56,375 bases of DNA from JARRQB01 sp965368585. GTDB lineage: Bacteria > Pseudomonadota > Gammaproteobacteria > Chromatiales > Chromatiaceae. The notes beneath the pieces were generated by a model that saw only the letters and a list, made by a program, of their open reading frames with translations, made no database searches and was not told where the DNA came from. The DNA lies in NCBI GenBank assembly GCA_965368585.1, contig CBDUNM010000016.1:1-56375 (forward strand), written 5' to 3'. How positions within the stretch are numbered: the stretch's first letter is position 1; every line of letters starts with the position of its first letter. The position numbers and the translations under genes are program-made. Shown here piece by piece: positions 43,238-52,536 of the stretch.

Positions 43238-44515
43238 ATGGAAGATATTCTGAATTTAAGATACGCCCTCGATACCTTTTATTTCCTGGTGTCCGGTGCG
43301 CTGGTCATGTGGATGGCAGCGGGTTTCGCCATGCTCGAGGCAGGTCTGGTCCGCGCCAAGAACACAGCGGAGATTCTGACCAAGAACGTGACCCTGTATG
43401 CGGTCGCCTGCGTCATGTACATGCTGATGGGTTACAACATCATGTACCCCGAGGGCGGCAATGGGTACTGGCCCGCGCTTGATTTCAGCTTCATGTTCGG
43501 TGGTGACAACGACCCCACCGGCGTGCTGAAGCAGGACCCCGCTGGGTGGTACGATGGTGACTACTACTCGGGCATGTCCGATTTCTTCTTCCAGGTCGTG
43601 TTCGTCGCGACCGCCATGTCGATCGTATCGGGTGCCGTGGCGGAACGCATGAAACTGTGGTCGTTCCTGCTGTTTGCAGTGGTTATGACCGGCTTTATCT
43701 ACCCCATGCAGGGCTACTGGAAATGGGGCGGCGGTTTTCTGGACGAAGCGGGCTTCAACGATTTCGCCGGTTCGGGCGTTGTGCATCTGTGCGGCGCGTC
43801 GGCGGCGTTCGCCGGCGTGTTGTTGCTCGGCGCACGCAAAGGAAAGTACTCAAGCGATGGTCGCATCAATGCGATGCCGGGCGCCAATATGCCACTGGCC
43901 ACGCTGGGCACCTTTATATTGTGGATGGGGTGGTTTGGGTTCAACGGCGGATCGGAGTTGGTTCTCTCCAATGTCGGCGAGGCCAATTCGGTCGCAGCGG
44001 TTTTCGTCAATACCAACATGGCGGCTGCGGGCGGCGTGATCGCGGCGTTGATCACCGCCCGGCTGTTGTTCGGCAAAGCCGACCTCACCATGGCCCTGAA
44101 CGGTGCGCTGGCCGGCCTGGTGGCGATCACCGCCGAGCCGCTGACCCCTGCGCCGATCTTCGCGACCTTGATCGGCGCGGTCGGCGGGATCATCGTGGTG
44201 TTTTCTATCATCAGTCTCGACAAGATGAAGATCGACGATCCGGTCGGCGCTATTTCGGTACACGGCGTGGTCGGCATGTGGGGGCTGCTGGCCGTACCGC
44301 TGACCAACGAAGGCGCGACTTTCGGCGCGCAGTTGCTGGGTTTAGGCACCATCCTGGGGTGGACCTTTGTGGTCAGCTTCATCGCCTGGTTGGTCATCAA
44401 AGTGGTTGTCGGCATCCGCGTCAGCGAGGAGGAAGAATACGAAGGCGTCGACCTGTCGGAGTGCGGCCTGGAAGCTTATCCGGAATTCACTGGATCCCGC
44501 GGTTCGGGGCTATAA
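43238..44515 (+). CDS. amtB: Ammonium transporter AmtB
   Basis: A 425-residue, 11-helix Amt protein. The start MEDILNLRYALDTFYFLVSG has AAGAGG upstream; a longer in-frame extension to 43007 overlaps glnK and is rejected. Twin channel histidines are present in GVVHLCGASAAFAGV and GAISVHGVVGMWGLL. The VRAKNTAEILTKN helix and the ELGMN-type loop are also visible. The C-terminus carries the acidic EEEEYEGVDLSECGLEAYPE segment contacted by GlnK. It ends with a strong terminator at 44539. Confidence 0.95.
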   Translation: MEDILNLRYALDTFYFLVSGALVMWMAAGFAMLEAGLVRAKNTAEILTKNVTLYAVACVMYMLMGYNIMYPEGGNGYWPALDFSFMFGGDNDPTGVLKQDPAGWYDGDYYSGMSDFFFQVVFVATAMSIVSGAVAERMKLWSFLLFAVVMTGFIYPMQGYWKWGGGFLDEAGFNDFAGSGVVHLCGASAAFAGVLLLGARKGKYSSDGRINAMPGANMPLATLGTFILWMGWFGFNGGSELVLSNVGEANSVAAVFVNTNMAAAGGVIAALITARLLFGKADLTMALNGALAGLVAITAEPLTPAPIFATLIGAVGGIIVVFSIISLDKMKIDDPVGAISVHGVVGMWGLLAVPLTNEGATFGAQLLGLGTILGWTFVVSFIAWLVIKVVVGIRVSEEEEYEGVDLSECGLEAYPEFTGSRGSGL

Positions 44516-44538
44516 TCACGATCTAACGCATCATTCGC

Positions 44539-44566
44539 ACGGGCGCTTCGGCGCCCGTTTTTTTTT
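44539..44566 (+). terminator. Rho-independent terminator of torF-glnK-amtB
   Basis: Stem ACGGGCGC (44539-44546), UUCG loop, GCGCCCGT (44551-44558), then eight T residues. It is a textbook terminator 23 bp after the amtB stop. Confidence 0.93.
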
Positions 44567-44643
44567 GCTCGAAGGTGCCGCGTAGCGTGGATTGCCGGCG
44601 ATTGAGCTGCGCAAGGCGCCTGCATGCCTCGGCCGCCGAATAC

Positions 44644-45525
44644 TCACTCTGCAGGGGCGTACTTTTCCCGCCAAGCCGCGGCCGACTTCCTGAAAAACTC
44701 GGGTTCCGCGAACGCCGCGCGATGGATGTCGAGGTTATAGTAACGGGTTGCGAAGCTGCGGCTAGCGACGTCGGCCGACCGGAAGCCGTCGATGCGCCGA
44801 TCCTTGCACGCCAGAGTTGCCGACCACCAGCCGGTTGGATAGATGGGCTGCGGAAAAAACAGGGTTCGCAGGTCGGCGAAACCTGCGCGATACATGTCCC
44901 GGTACATGCCTTCCTGGATGCCGGCATGCACCAGTGGCGATTCGCTTTGTTGGATCAGCAACCCGCCGTCGCTGAGCGCGCGACGGCAGGCCGCGTAGAA
45001 GTCGACCGTGAACAAGACTTCGCCGGGTCCCGCGGGGTCGGTAGAGTCTACGACGATAATCTCCAGCGACGCGGGAGAGGCCTCGTTGACCCATTCTATG
45101 CCGTCCGCAAACAACAGTTCGGCGCGTGGATCACCGTTCGCTTCGCACAATTCCGGGAAATACTCCTCCGCGACCCGGGTCACCCGCTCGTCTATGTCGA
45201 CTTGCGTCGCCCGCTCGACCTCCGGGTGTTTGAGCACTTCGCGCAGGGTCCCGCAATCACCGCCGCCGACGACGGCGACTCGCCGGGGCGAGGGATGGGT
45301 AAACAGCACCGGGTGGGTCATCATCTCGTGATACAGAAAGTTTTCGCGACTGCTGACCATGGTGCAGCCGTCGATCAGCATCAGATTGCCCCAGTGCGTC
45401 GTCCGGTAGACGGCGATCTGTTGGAAATCCGACTTTTCCTCGTGCAGTTTCGTTGTGCTCTTCAGAGAAAAGGCCGAGCCTGTGTCTTCGCAGGCTTCGG
45501 AGATCCAGGTCGAGTCTAGTGTCAT
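44644..45525 (-). CDS. speE: Spermidine synthase (polyamine aminopropyltransferase)
   Basis: A 293-residue aminopropyltransferase. The SAM-decarboxylated binding motif is VAVVGGGDCGTLREVLKHPE, and the catalytic Asp is in VVDSTDPAGPGEVLFT. The active-site Q/E region QQSESPLVHAGIQEGMYRD follows. It transfers an aminopropyl group from decarboxylated SAM to putrescine. The start MTLDSTWISEA at 45525 is chosen over a longer in-frame extension that would overlap the divergent speA. It pairs with speA for arginine-derived polyamine synthesis. Confidence 0.95.
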   Translation of the reverse strand: MTLDSTWISEACEDTGSAFSLKSTTKLHEEKSDFQQIAVYRTTHWGNLMLIDGCTMVSSRENFLYHEMMTHPVLFTHPSPRRVAVVGGGDCGTLREVLKHPEVERATQVDIDERVTRVAEEYFPELCEANGDPRAELLFADGIEWVNEASPASLEIIVVDSTDPAGPGEVLFTVDFYAACRRALSDGGLLIQQSESPLVHAGIQEGMYRDMYRAGFADLRTLFFPQPIYPTGWWSATLACKDRRIDGFRSADVASRSFATRYYNLDIHRAAFAEPEFFRKSAAAWREKYAPAE

Positions 45526-45647
45526 GAAGGTGCTTCCGGCCGTTGAACACGAAGGGCGCAAGATAGCGACACCGACTAATCGGCGCAATCGAATTCCTTG
45601 ACGCGGCAAGTCGCGCGATAATCGCAGTGCAACTTGCTGGAGTAGCC

Positions 45648-47528
45648 ATGACCGCCGAAATTGCAACTGTCAGTCAAACCTACGGCATCGATCGCTGGAG
45701 CGAAGGCTATTTCGGCATCAGTGCCGCGGGCAAGCTGGTCGCTCGTCCGGACCCGCAGCGGGATAGCATCGTAGACCTGCATCAGCTGGCGCACGAGGTC
45801 CGTGCTGCCGGGTTGGCCTGGCCGGTGCTGGTTCGCTTCACCGATATTTTGCGCCATCGCGTCAGGCACTTGTGCGCCGCTTTTCAGTCGATTGTGAACG
45901 AGCTGGACTACCGCGGCCGGTATACTTGTATTTATCCGATCAAGGTAAATCAGCAGCGCAGCGTGGTGGACGAGTTGCTGGCGGGTGGCGGCGACGACAT
46001 TGGACTGGAAGCCGGCAGCAAACCCGAACTCATGGCCGTGCTGGCCAACTCGTTGCCGGGCGGTGTCATCATTTGCAACGGTTACAAAGACCTTGAATAT
46101 GTCCGGATGGCCTTGATCGGCCGACGTCTGGGTCACCAGATTTATATCGTCATCGAGAAGGCCTCAGAGCTGGATCTGGTGATACAGGCGGCGGGTGACC
46201 TGGATATTGAGCCGCTGCTCGGCGTGCGAGTGCGCCTGGCGGCGGTCGCCGGCGGCAATTGGCAGAATTCGGGCGGCGAGCGATCCAAGTTCGGCTTGTC
46301 GGCTTCGCAGGTGCTGGACCTCGTCCTACGTCTCAGGGAGAGCGGTCACCTCAACTGGTTGACGCTGTTGCACTCGCATATTGGTTCGCAGATTCCAAAT
46401 TTGCGGGATATTCGGCGCGGCGTCGGCGAAGCCGCGCGTTATTATGCCGAACTGCGGCGCCTCGGTGTGCCGATCCGCGTGGTCGATGTGGGCGGTGGCC
46501 TGGGGGTCGACTACGAAGGTACCGGAACTCGGAGTTTCTGCTCGACCAACTACAGTATTGAGGGATATGCCCGTGAAGTGGTCTGGGCGCTCGGGCAGGT
46601 GTGCGACGAAAACGGCTTGGCTCACCCGGATATCATCACCGAGTCGGGTCGTGCCTTGACTGCGCACCATGCGGTGCTGATCACCAATGTGATCGGCCGT
46701 GAGGCCGCCGAGCGGGGCGACGATGCCCTGGATGTCGATGTGGGCGAACATGAGGCATTGCAGTGGCTGCGCGAGGAACTCGCGTCGCTCGACCAGCGTC
46801 ATCCGGTTGAGGCCTTCGAAGAGGCCCGGCATCTGTTCGACGAAGCACACGAGCTGTTCGAACACGGTGCGATGTCGCTGGAGCAGCGCGCGCTGGCCGA
46901 ACGGTTGTTCTTCGCAATCGCACATGGCGTGCGCGCCCGGCTGCGTCCCGAGTCGCGGCGTCATCGCGACCTGCTCGATCGCCTCAACGAACTGCTGGCC
47001 GATCGCGTATTCTGCAATTTCTCGTTGTTTCAATCGCTTCCCGATATCTGGGCGATCGACCAGATTTTTCCCGTTGTGCCCCTGCACCGCCTCGAAGAGC
47101 AGGCGTCTGCCAACGCGATGCTGCACGATCTGACCTGCGACTCGGATGGTTGCATTCAGAACTATGTCGATCAGAACGGCGTCGAAACGACACTGCCGTT
47201 ACACGCGCCTGTCGCCGGAGAAGATTACCTGTTAGGCATATTCCTGATCGGCGCCTACCAGGAAATCCTGGGCGATATGCATAACCTGTTCGGCGATACG
47301 GATTCGGTGAACGTCCGTCTGAACGAGCGCGGCGGATATCAGCTCAGTCAGTTGGAAAAAGGGGATTCGGTCGACGAGCTGTTACGCTACGTGCACTTCG
47401 ACCCTGATGAAATGCTCGAACGGTATGCGCAGAAGCTCAAGGCCGAAGGGGTGAGCGAATCCTTGCTGGACAACTATTATCGCGAACTCGAGGCAGGTTT
47501 GCAGGGTTACACCTATCTCGAGGACTGA
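45648..47528 (+). CDS. speA: Biosynthetic arginine decarboxylase
   Basis: A 626-residue PLP-dependent decarboxylase of the alanine-racemase fold. The PLP Lys is in YTCIYPIKVNQQRSVVDELL. GGG-type phosphate anchors lie near VVDVGGGLGVDYEGT, and the C-terminal Cys-Asp loop is LTCDSDGCIQNYVDQN. It makes agmatine, the first step from arginine to putrescine, feeding SpeE. ATG 45648 with GGAG six bases upstream is preferred over an upstream start. Length matches E. coli SpeA (658) after its shorter N-terminus. Confidence 0.95.
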   Translation: MTAEIATVSQTYGIDRWSEGYFGISAAGKLVARPDPQRDSIVDLHQLAHEVRAAGLAWPVLVRFTDILRHRVRHLCAAFQSIVNELDYRGRYTCIYPIKVNQQRSVVDELLAGGGDDIGLEAGSKPELMAVLANSLPGGVIICNGYKDLEYVRMALIGRRLGHQIYIVIEKASELDLVIQAAGDLDIEPLLGVRVRLAAVAGGNWQNSGGERSKFGLSASQVLDLVLRLRESGHLNWLTLLHSHIGSQIPNLRDIRRGVGEAARYYAELRRLGVPIRVVDVGGGLGVDYEGTGTRSFCSTNYSIEGYAREVVWALGQVCDENGLAHPDIITESGRALTAHHAVLITNVIGREAAERGDDALDVDVGEHEALQWLREELASLDQRHPVEAFEEARHLFDEAHELFEHGAMSLEQRALAERLFFAIAHGVRARLRPESRRHRDLLDRLNELLADRVFCNFSLFQSLPDIWAIDQIFPVVPLHRLEEQASANAMLHDLTCDSDGCIQNYVDQNGVETTLPLHAPVAGEDYLLGIFLIGAYQEILGDMHNLFGDTDSVNVRLNERGGYQLSQLEKGDSVDELLRYVHFDPDEMLERYAQKLKAEGVSESLLDNYYRELEAGLQGYTYLED

Positions 47529-47643
47529 AGCTTCCGCGTTGGCGCGGTCGCCGGTAAGTCGTCAAGCCTGCTGCCGGTGTTGTAGCGTATGCAGCAGTCG
47601 GTCCCTTAAGTGACATTTTTCCACCCAATGCGGAATGTACATC

Positions 47644-50346
47644 ATGGCGCAACCTCCCTTCATCCTTGTCGACGGCTCTTCGTATCTGTTTCGCGCCTAT
47701 CATGCCCTGCCGCCGCTGACCAATTCGCGTGGCGAGCCCACCGGCGCCATGGTTGGGGTCGTCAATATGCTGCGCAAGTTGCTCGACGAATACCAACCGG
47801 TGCTTATAGCGGTCGTATTCGATGCGCCGGGTAAGACCTTTCGCGACGCGCTGTATGCCGAGTACAAAGCGAATCGGCCGCCGACCCCGGATGACCTGGC
47901 GGTACAGATCGGTCCGCTGCATGAGATCGTTCGGGCAATGGGATTACCGCTACTGTCGGTCGAGGGAGTGGAGGCCGACGACGTCATAGGCACGTTGGCG
48001 CGGCAGGCGACCGAGCAGGGAATAGAGACGCTGATTTCCACCGGCGACAAGGATATGGCGCAGTTGGTCAACGATCACGTTACCCTGATCGATACCATGC
48101 ACGACACCGTCAGTGACCGGCAGGGGGTGATCGACAAGTTCGGCGTCGCACCCGAGCAGATCGTCGATTATCTCGCTTTGGTGGGTGACAGCGTCGACAA
48201 CGTCCCCGGCGTGACCAAGTGCGGCCCGAAAACAGCCGCAAAGTGGTTGAACGAGTACGGGTCTTTGGACGGCGTGATCGCCAACGCGGATCAGATCAAA
48301 GGCAAGATTGGCGAATATCTGCGCGCCGCGCTTGAGCAGTTGCCCGTATCGCGCAGCCTGACAACCATCAAGACCGACGTGGACCTGCGGGCGACGCCCG
48401 CCGACCTGAAGCTCGGTAAGCCGGACAACGCCCGATTGCGCGAACTCTATGCCCGCATGGAGGCGCGACGCTTGCTGGCCGGTCTCGACGATGAGAGTGC
48501 GACCGATCGCGAGCCGGTCGAACCGGCTTCGCTGCAGGGCTACACGACGATAACGGACCAGCAGTCGTTCGGCGCCTGGCTCACTCAGCTGCGGGCCGCC
48601 AAGCTTTTTGCATTCGACACCGAAACGACGAGTTTGAATTACATGCGGGCGGAAGTCGTGGGCGTATCCTTCGCGACCGAGTCCGGCAAAGCGGCATACG
48701 TGCCATTGCGGCATGATTACCCGGGTGCGCCCGAGCAGCTCGAACGCGATTGGGTTTTGGGCAAACTCAAGCCGCTATTGGAGAGCGAACGGCATAAGAA
48801 AGTCGGCCAAAACCTCAAATACGACATGAGCGTACTGGCACGTCACGACATCTGTCTCCGAGGTGTCGAATTCGATACCATGCTGGAATCCTATGTGCTT
48901 GATAGCACGGCGACGCGCCATGACATGGATTCGTTGGCAGAAAAGTATTTGGGTCGCACCACCATTCATTTCGAAGACATTGCCGGCAAAGGCGCCAAGC
49001 AGCTTACTTTCAACCAGATACCCGTCGAAACCGCGGCCCCTTACGCGGCCGAGGATGCGGATGTCACCCTGCAGTTGCACCAGTCCTTGTGGCCACGCCT
49101 GGCCGAGCAAGCAGGGCAGGCGGCTCTGTTCAAGGAGATAGAGATCCCTTTGATACCGGTATTGTCGCGAATCGAACGCAACGGCGTACGCATCGACCGC
49201 ACGATGCTGGCGCAGCAATCGCAGGAACTGTCTGAACGCCTACACGCGTTGGAGCAGCGTGCGTACGAGATTGCGGGACGCCCCTTTAACATGGGCTCAC
49301 CCAAACAGATTGGTGAAATATTTTTCTCCGAACTGGAATTGCCGGTGATAGCCAAGACCCCCAAGGGGGCGCCGTCAACCGCCGAATCGGTGCTGCAGGA
49401 ACTGTCGGAGCAGGGTCATGAGCTACCGACGGTCCTGCTCGAGCATCGGGGCCTCGCCAAGCTCAAATCGACCTATACCGACAAGCTGCCCCTGATGGTC
49501 GATCCGGATACCGGCCGGGTCCACACCAGCTATCATCAGGCCGTTGCCGCGACCGGGCGCCTTTCGTCCTCGGATCCGAATCTGCAAAACATTCCGGTGC
49601 GGACCGAAGAGGGCCGGCGCATTCGCCGGGCGTTCGTGCCTGAACCGGGCTGGGTGATGCTCGCCGCCGACTACTCGCAGATCGAGTTGCGGATCATGGC
49701 ACACCTGTCGCAAGACCAGTCGCTGTTGAACGCGTTTGCTCAAGGCTTGGATATTCACCGCGCAACGGCGGCGGAGGTATTCGCCGGCGGAGACCTCGGC
49801 GCCGTGACGTCCGACCACCGTCGGTCCGCCAAGGCGATCAATTTCGGGTTAATGGACGGGATGTCCGCATTTGGTCTGGCCAGGCAGTTGGGTATCGCCC
49901 GCGGCGAGGCGCAGGACTACGTCGAACGCTACTTCGAACGCTATCCCGGAGTGCGCGACTTCATGGCTCGAATTCGCCGAGACGCGGCCGACCAGGGATA
50001 TGTCGAAACATTGTACGGTCGTCGCTTGTACCTGCCGGAGATCAACGCGCGCAACCAGCAGCGCCGTGCTGCGGCTGAGCGCACGGCAATCAATGCGCCT
50101 ATGCAGGGAACGGCGGCCGATATCATCAAACGCGCCATGATCGCCGTGCACGACTTTTTGCAGAACCAGCGCCCGCTCGCCCGCATGGTGATGCAAGTTC
50201 ACGACGAGCTGGTTTTCGAGGTAAAAAAATCGGCCGTGGACGAGGTTCGTGAGGCAGTCGTTCGCAGAATGCAGGGCGCCGCCGACCTTAGGGTTCCGCT
50301 GCTGGTCGACGTGGGTGAAGGGGACAACTGGGACGCGGCGCATTGA
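47644..50346 (+). CDS. polA: DNA polymerase I with an altered O-helix residue
   Basis: A 900-residue Pol I with 5' nuclease (about 1-300), 3'-5' exonuclease (about 300-490) and polymerase (about 490-900) domains. Exonuclease residues are present: FAFDTETTSLN, QNLKYDMSVL and YAAEDADVTLQLH. Polymerase motif A DYSQIELRIMAH and motif C MQVHDELVFEV are intact. Motif B reads AKAINFGLMDGMSAFGL: the otherwise invariant Tyr (E. coli Tyr766) is Asp738, codon GAC at 49855-49857, and the preceding Ile is Met. In relatives the codons ATT TAC differ from ATG GAC by two adjacent bases. ATG 47644 is preferred; 47635 is possible. Confidence 0.95.
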   Translation: MAQPPFILVDGSSYLFRAYHALPPLTNSRGEPTGAMVGVVNMLRKLLDEYQPVLIAVVFDAPGKTFRDALYAEYKANRPPTPDDLAVQIGPLHEIVRAMGLPLLSVEGVEADDVIGTLARQATEQGIETLISTGDKDMAQLVNDHVTLIDTMHDTVSDRQGVIDKFGVAPEQIVDYLALVGDSVDNVPGVTKCGPKTAAKWLNEYGSLDGVIANADQIKGKIGEYLRAALEQLPVSRSLTTIKTDVDLRATPADLKLGKPDNARLRELYARMEARRLLAGLDDESATDREPVEPASLQGYTTITDQQSFGAWLTQLRAAKLFAFDTETTSLNYMRAEVVGVSFATESGKAAYVPLRHDYPGAPEQLERDWVLGKLKPLLESERHKKVGQNLKYDMSVLARHDICLRGVEFDTMLESYVLDSTATRHDMDSLAEKYLGRTTIHFEDIAGKGAKQLTFNQIPVETAAPYAAEDADVTLQLHQSLWPRLAEQAGQAALFKEIEIPLIPVLSRIERNGVRIDRTMLAQQSQELSERLHALEQRAYEIAGRPFNMGSPKQIGEIFFSELELPVIAKTPKGAPSTAESVLQELSEQGHELPTVLLEHRGLAKLKSTYTDKLPLMVDPDTGRVHTSYHQAVAATGRLSSSDPNLQNIPVRTEEGRRIRRAFVPEPGWVMLAADYSQIELRIMAHLSQDQSLLNAFAQGLDIHRATAAEVFAGGDLGAVTSDHRRSAKAINFGLMDGMSAFGLARQLGIARGEAQDYVERYFERYPGVRDFMARIRRDAADQGYVETLYGRRLYLPEINARNQQRRAAAERTAINAPMQGTAADIIKRAMIAVHDFLQNQRPLARMVMQVHDELVFEVKKSAVDEVREAVVRRMQGAADLRVPLLVDVGEGDNWDAAH

Positions 50347-50388
50347 GGAGAACCTGTCCATCTGACTGCGGTTGCGGACGCACAAATT

Positions 50389-50604
50389 GTGACGCCAGAC
50401 CGATTTTCGTTCTTGAAAATAAAACAATTCGGAAACATAGTCGTTTTATTCGTACGATGTTGTGACGCAGTTCTCATAATCGTGTTATTGTGGTTAACAA
50501 CTCCAGCAGCACGTGCAGAATCAATGTCTCCAGCCTTTATCGGACGTGAAAGCGAAGCGGCTGAATCAGCCCGGATGGAAGTTGACATTTCACAGAACAC
50601 CTGA
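50389..50604 (+). CDS. Doubtful small secreted-protein frame between polA and the small RNA
   Basis: A 71-codon frame with a hydrophobic stretch VLIIVLLWLTTPAARA followed by an AXA-like cleavage site, in an AT-rich stretch. The GTG start lacks a ribosome site. It may be chance coding in the upstream region of the small RNA. A TTGACA box at 50582-50587 lies inside its 3' part. Confidence 0.25.
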   Translation: MTPDRFSFLKIKQFGNIVVLFVRCCDAVLIIVLLWLTTPAARAESMSPAFIGRESEAAESARMEVDISQNT

Positions 50605-50654
50605 GAATTATTTCTACAAGATTCGGTCTAACAGATAGTTAAAGTTTCAGTAAC

Positions 50655-50749
50655 ACGAGAGCACACGAAACGTTGCTTTTGTGTTCAGACCTTCCCAGCC
50701 GGAAGCGAGCTGACCCCGGTGGTTCTCCCCAGGCCCCGGGGTCTTTTTT
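50655..50749 (+). ncRNA. spf: Spot 42/ErsA-like small RNA
   Basis: Between polA and engB, the location of spf in E. coli and of the Spot 42-like ErsA-type RNAs in pseudomonads. Hairpin 1 is ACACGAAA/TTTTGTGT (50663-50684). It is followed by the unpaired TTCAGACCTT (50684-50693), which matches the conserved mRNA-pairing segment of Spot 42. Hairpin 2 is CTTCC/GGAAG (50691-50705), and the terminator is GACCCCGG/CCGGGGTC (50712-50743) with TTTTTT. The 5' end is approximate; a TTGACA box at 50582 might promote a longer transcript. Expected to bind Hfq and silence metabolic mRNAs. Confidence 0.75.
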
Positions 50750-50774
50750 AAGTCGCGTTTCAGCCGGCCATGGT

Positions 50775-51395
50775 TCAGACTACTTCGGTCAAGTCGAACC
50801 AATCATTGAGCCTTTGGTAAGCGCCACTCAGTCCGTCGCGCTTCAGCGACGAAAACAACTGTGCGCTGAACAAGGCCGACAGACCGTTCAGTTGGTGACG
50901 TACCGTTTGCAGCGTGGTCGATGCGGCGCCGCGCTTCAATTTGTCGGACTTGGTGAGCAAGACATGAACCTGTAGCTCGATTTCCTTTGACCATTCGAGC
51001 ATCTGACGATCGTAGTCGGTCAACGGATGGCGCACATCCATGGTCAACACCAGACCAAGCAGACAGCGACGCCGTTCGAGGTAGTCAGAAAGATTTCCCT
51101 GCCAGTCGCGCTTAACGCGTTCGGAAACCCTCGCATAGCCATAGCCGGGCAGGTCCACCAAGCGGCGCTCGTGGTCGAGCTCGAAGAAATTCAGCAGCTG
51201 GGTACGGCCAGGCGTCTTGCTGGTTCTCGCGAGGTTGCGTTGATCGCACAGCGCATTGATCGCACTGGATTTACCGGAGTTCGACCGGCCGGCGAAAGCG
51301 ACTTCGTAACCGTCGTCGGGTGGCGCCTGGTCTAGTCGTGCCGCGCTGGTCAGAAAGCGCGCCTTGCGATAGTAGCCGATACCCGGTGTCGACAT
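50775..51395 (-). CDS. engB: Ribosome-biogenesis GTPase EngB (YihA/YsxC)
   Basis: A 206-residue GTPase of the TrmE-Era-EngA-EngB family. Its motifs are G1 FAGRSNSGKSSAINAL, G2 region SKTPGRTQLLNFF, G3 LVDLPGYGYARV and G4 LLTKSDKLKRG. It is needed for assembly of the 50S subunit. Its ATG overlaps the moaC stop by one base (TGATG), so it is translated from the yfcE-moaC-engB operon. It faces the small RNA gene tail to tail. Confidence 0.95.
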   Translation of the reverse strand: MSTPGIGYYRKARFLTSAARLDQAPPDDGYEVAFAGRSNSGKSSAINALCDQRNLARTSKTPGRTQLLNFFELDHERRLVDLPGYGYARVSERVKRDWQGNLSDYLERRRCLLGLVLTMDVRHPLTDYDRQMLEWSKEIELQVHVLLTKSDKLKRGAASTTLQTVRHQLNGLSALFSAQLFSSLKRDGLSGAYQRLNDWFDLTEVV

Positions 51396-51874
51396 CAGCG
51401 CTCGCGCTGCCAGTGCCCCGATTTGCCACCGCGCTTTTCCTTCAGTCGAACCTGCTCGATCGACATGCCGCGGTCAACGGCCTTGCACATATCGTAGATG
51501 GTCAGCAGGGCCACCTGGACCGCGCACAATGCCTCCATTTCGACGCCCGTCAGGCCGCGCGTTTCCACGCGCGCGATGCAGTAGACGCGGTGCCGGTCCG
51601 CATCGGGTCGCAGTTCGATGGCCACTTTGGTCAACGCCAGCGGATGGCATAAAGGTATCAGTTCGGCGGTCTTTTTCGCGCCCATAATACCGGCTATTCT
51701 GGCGATCCCCAGCACATCGCCTTTCCTGTGTCCGCCTTGCATAATCATTTGCAGCGTGCCGGGTTGCATAACAATATTGCCCTCGGCGATGGCGATTCGG
51801 TGCGTGACCTGCTTTGCGCCGACATCGACCATATGGGCTTGGCCTTGTTCGTCAAAGTGGGTCAATTCGCTCAT
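51395..51874 (-). CDS. moaC: Cyclic pyranopterin monophosphate synthase MoaC
   Basis: A 159-residue MoaC. The signatures are SELTHFDEQGQAHMVDVGAK, KTAELIPLCHPLALTKVAIE (active-site His/Lys) and GVEMEALCAVQVALLTIYDM, ending in the Lys-rich VRLKEKRGGKSGHW. It converts the MoaA product to cyclic pyranopterin in molybdenum-cofactor synthesis. A longer frame upstream is rejected because ATG 51874 gives the family start. It overlaps yfcE by 4 bp and engB by 1 bp. The MOSC-domain protein at 36255 uses related chemistry. Confidence 0.93.
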   Translation of the reverse strand: MSELTHFDEQGQAHMVDVGAKQVTHRIAIAEGNIVMQPGTLQMIMQGGHRKGDVLGIARIAGIMGAKKTAELIPLCHPLALTKVAIELRPDADRHRVYCIARVETRGLTGVEMEALCAVQVALLTIYDMCKAVDRGMSIEQVRLKEKRGGKSGHWQRER

Positions 51875-52425
51875 GCCGTCGACGTGTCCCGGTTTGCCCT
51901 GTATTCGAGGTCTTTCGGGACTTCGTGGACCTCGAAATCCATGGTGTCGAGGTCGCCCAGGACCCAGGTGGCCGCCGCCTCGCCCACGCCGCCAATGGTC
52001 CCCGGATTGACTACGCAGGTTTGTCGCCCTAGAAGATTCGGCAGCTTCGCGATACCGACTTTGTGGGTATGGCCGCAACAGATCAGATCCCAATCGCCGG
52101 TCGCGGCGAGCGCACGGGCATAGTGCGGATAGTGAACCAGGAATACCCGCCGGCCACCCAATTCGATGCCGGCATCCATGCCGTGATATCGAATCACCCC
52201 GCTCGGTTTGTGCGACAAGCGGGTCAGCGCGTAGAGATCGCCGGTGTTGTTGCCGTGAATGACATGCACCGGCAGGCCGTGTTTTTCCAGGCAACTGAGC
52301 GTGCTGGGGGCGACGACGTCGCCACAATGCAATACGGCCTGTGCGCCGCTTGCCTTGGCATCAGCCACGGCCGCGTCGATCAATGATATGTGGTCGTGAC
52401 TGTCAGACAGAATGCAAACTTTCAT
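51871..52425 (-). CDS. YfcE-family phosphodiesterase
   Basis: A 184-residue calcineurin-like metallophosphoesterase. Metal motifs are DSHDH (residues 8-12), GDVVAP at about 35, HGNNTGD at about 58 and CGHTHKVG near 116. Length fits YfcE/MJ0936 phosphodiesterases. The physiological substrate is unknown. First gene of the yfcE-moaC-engB operon. Confidence 0.9.
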   Translation of the reverse strand: MKVCILSDSHDHISLIDAAVADAKASGAQAVLHCGDVVAPSTLSCLEKHGLPVHVIHGNNTGDLYALTRLSHKPSGVIRYHGMDAGIELGGRRVFLVHYPHYARALAATGDWDLICCGHTHKVGIAKLPNLLGRQTCVVNPGTIGGVGEAAATWVLGDLDTMDFEVHEVPKDLEYRANRDTSTA

Positions 52426-52536
52426 CGCGGTTCACTGGGTCCGGCTCGACTTGGCAGCGGCGTCAGGGCGGAAAATGTGTGGTTCCGGGCCGTGCCCCGG
52501 CTGCAACACCATCCCATGGTTTCGGTAACCGATCGG

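Noticed and set aside
51395..52327. Long moaC frame extending into yfcE
   Set aside because: The extra N-terminal part is antisense-like in composition and overlaps yfcE in another frame; ATG 51874 gives the family's usual MoaC start.
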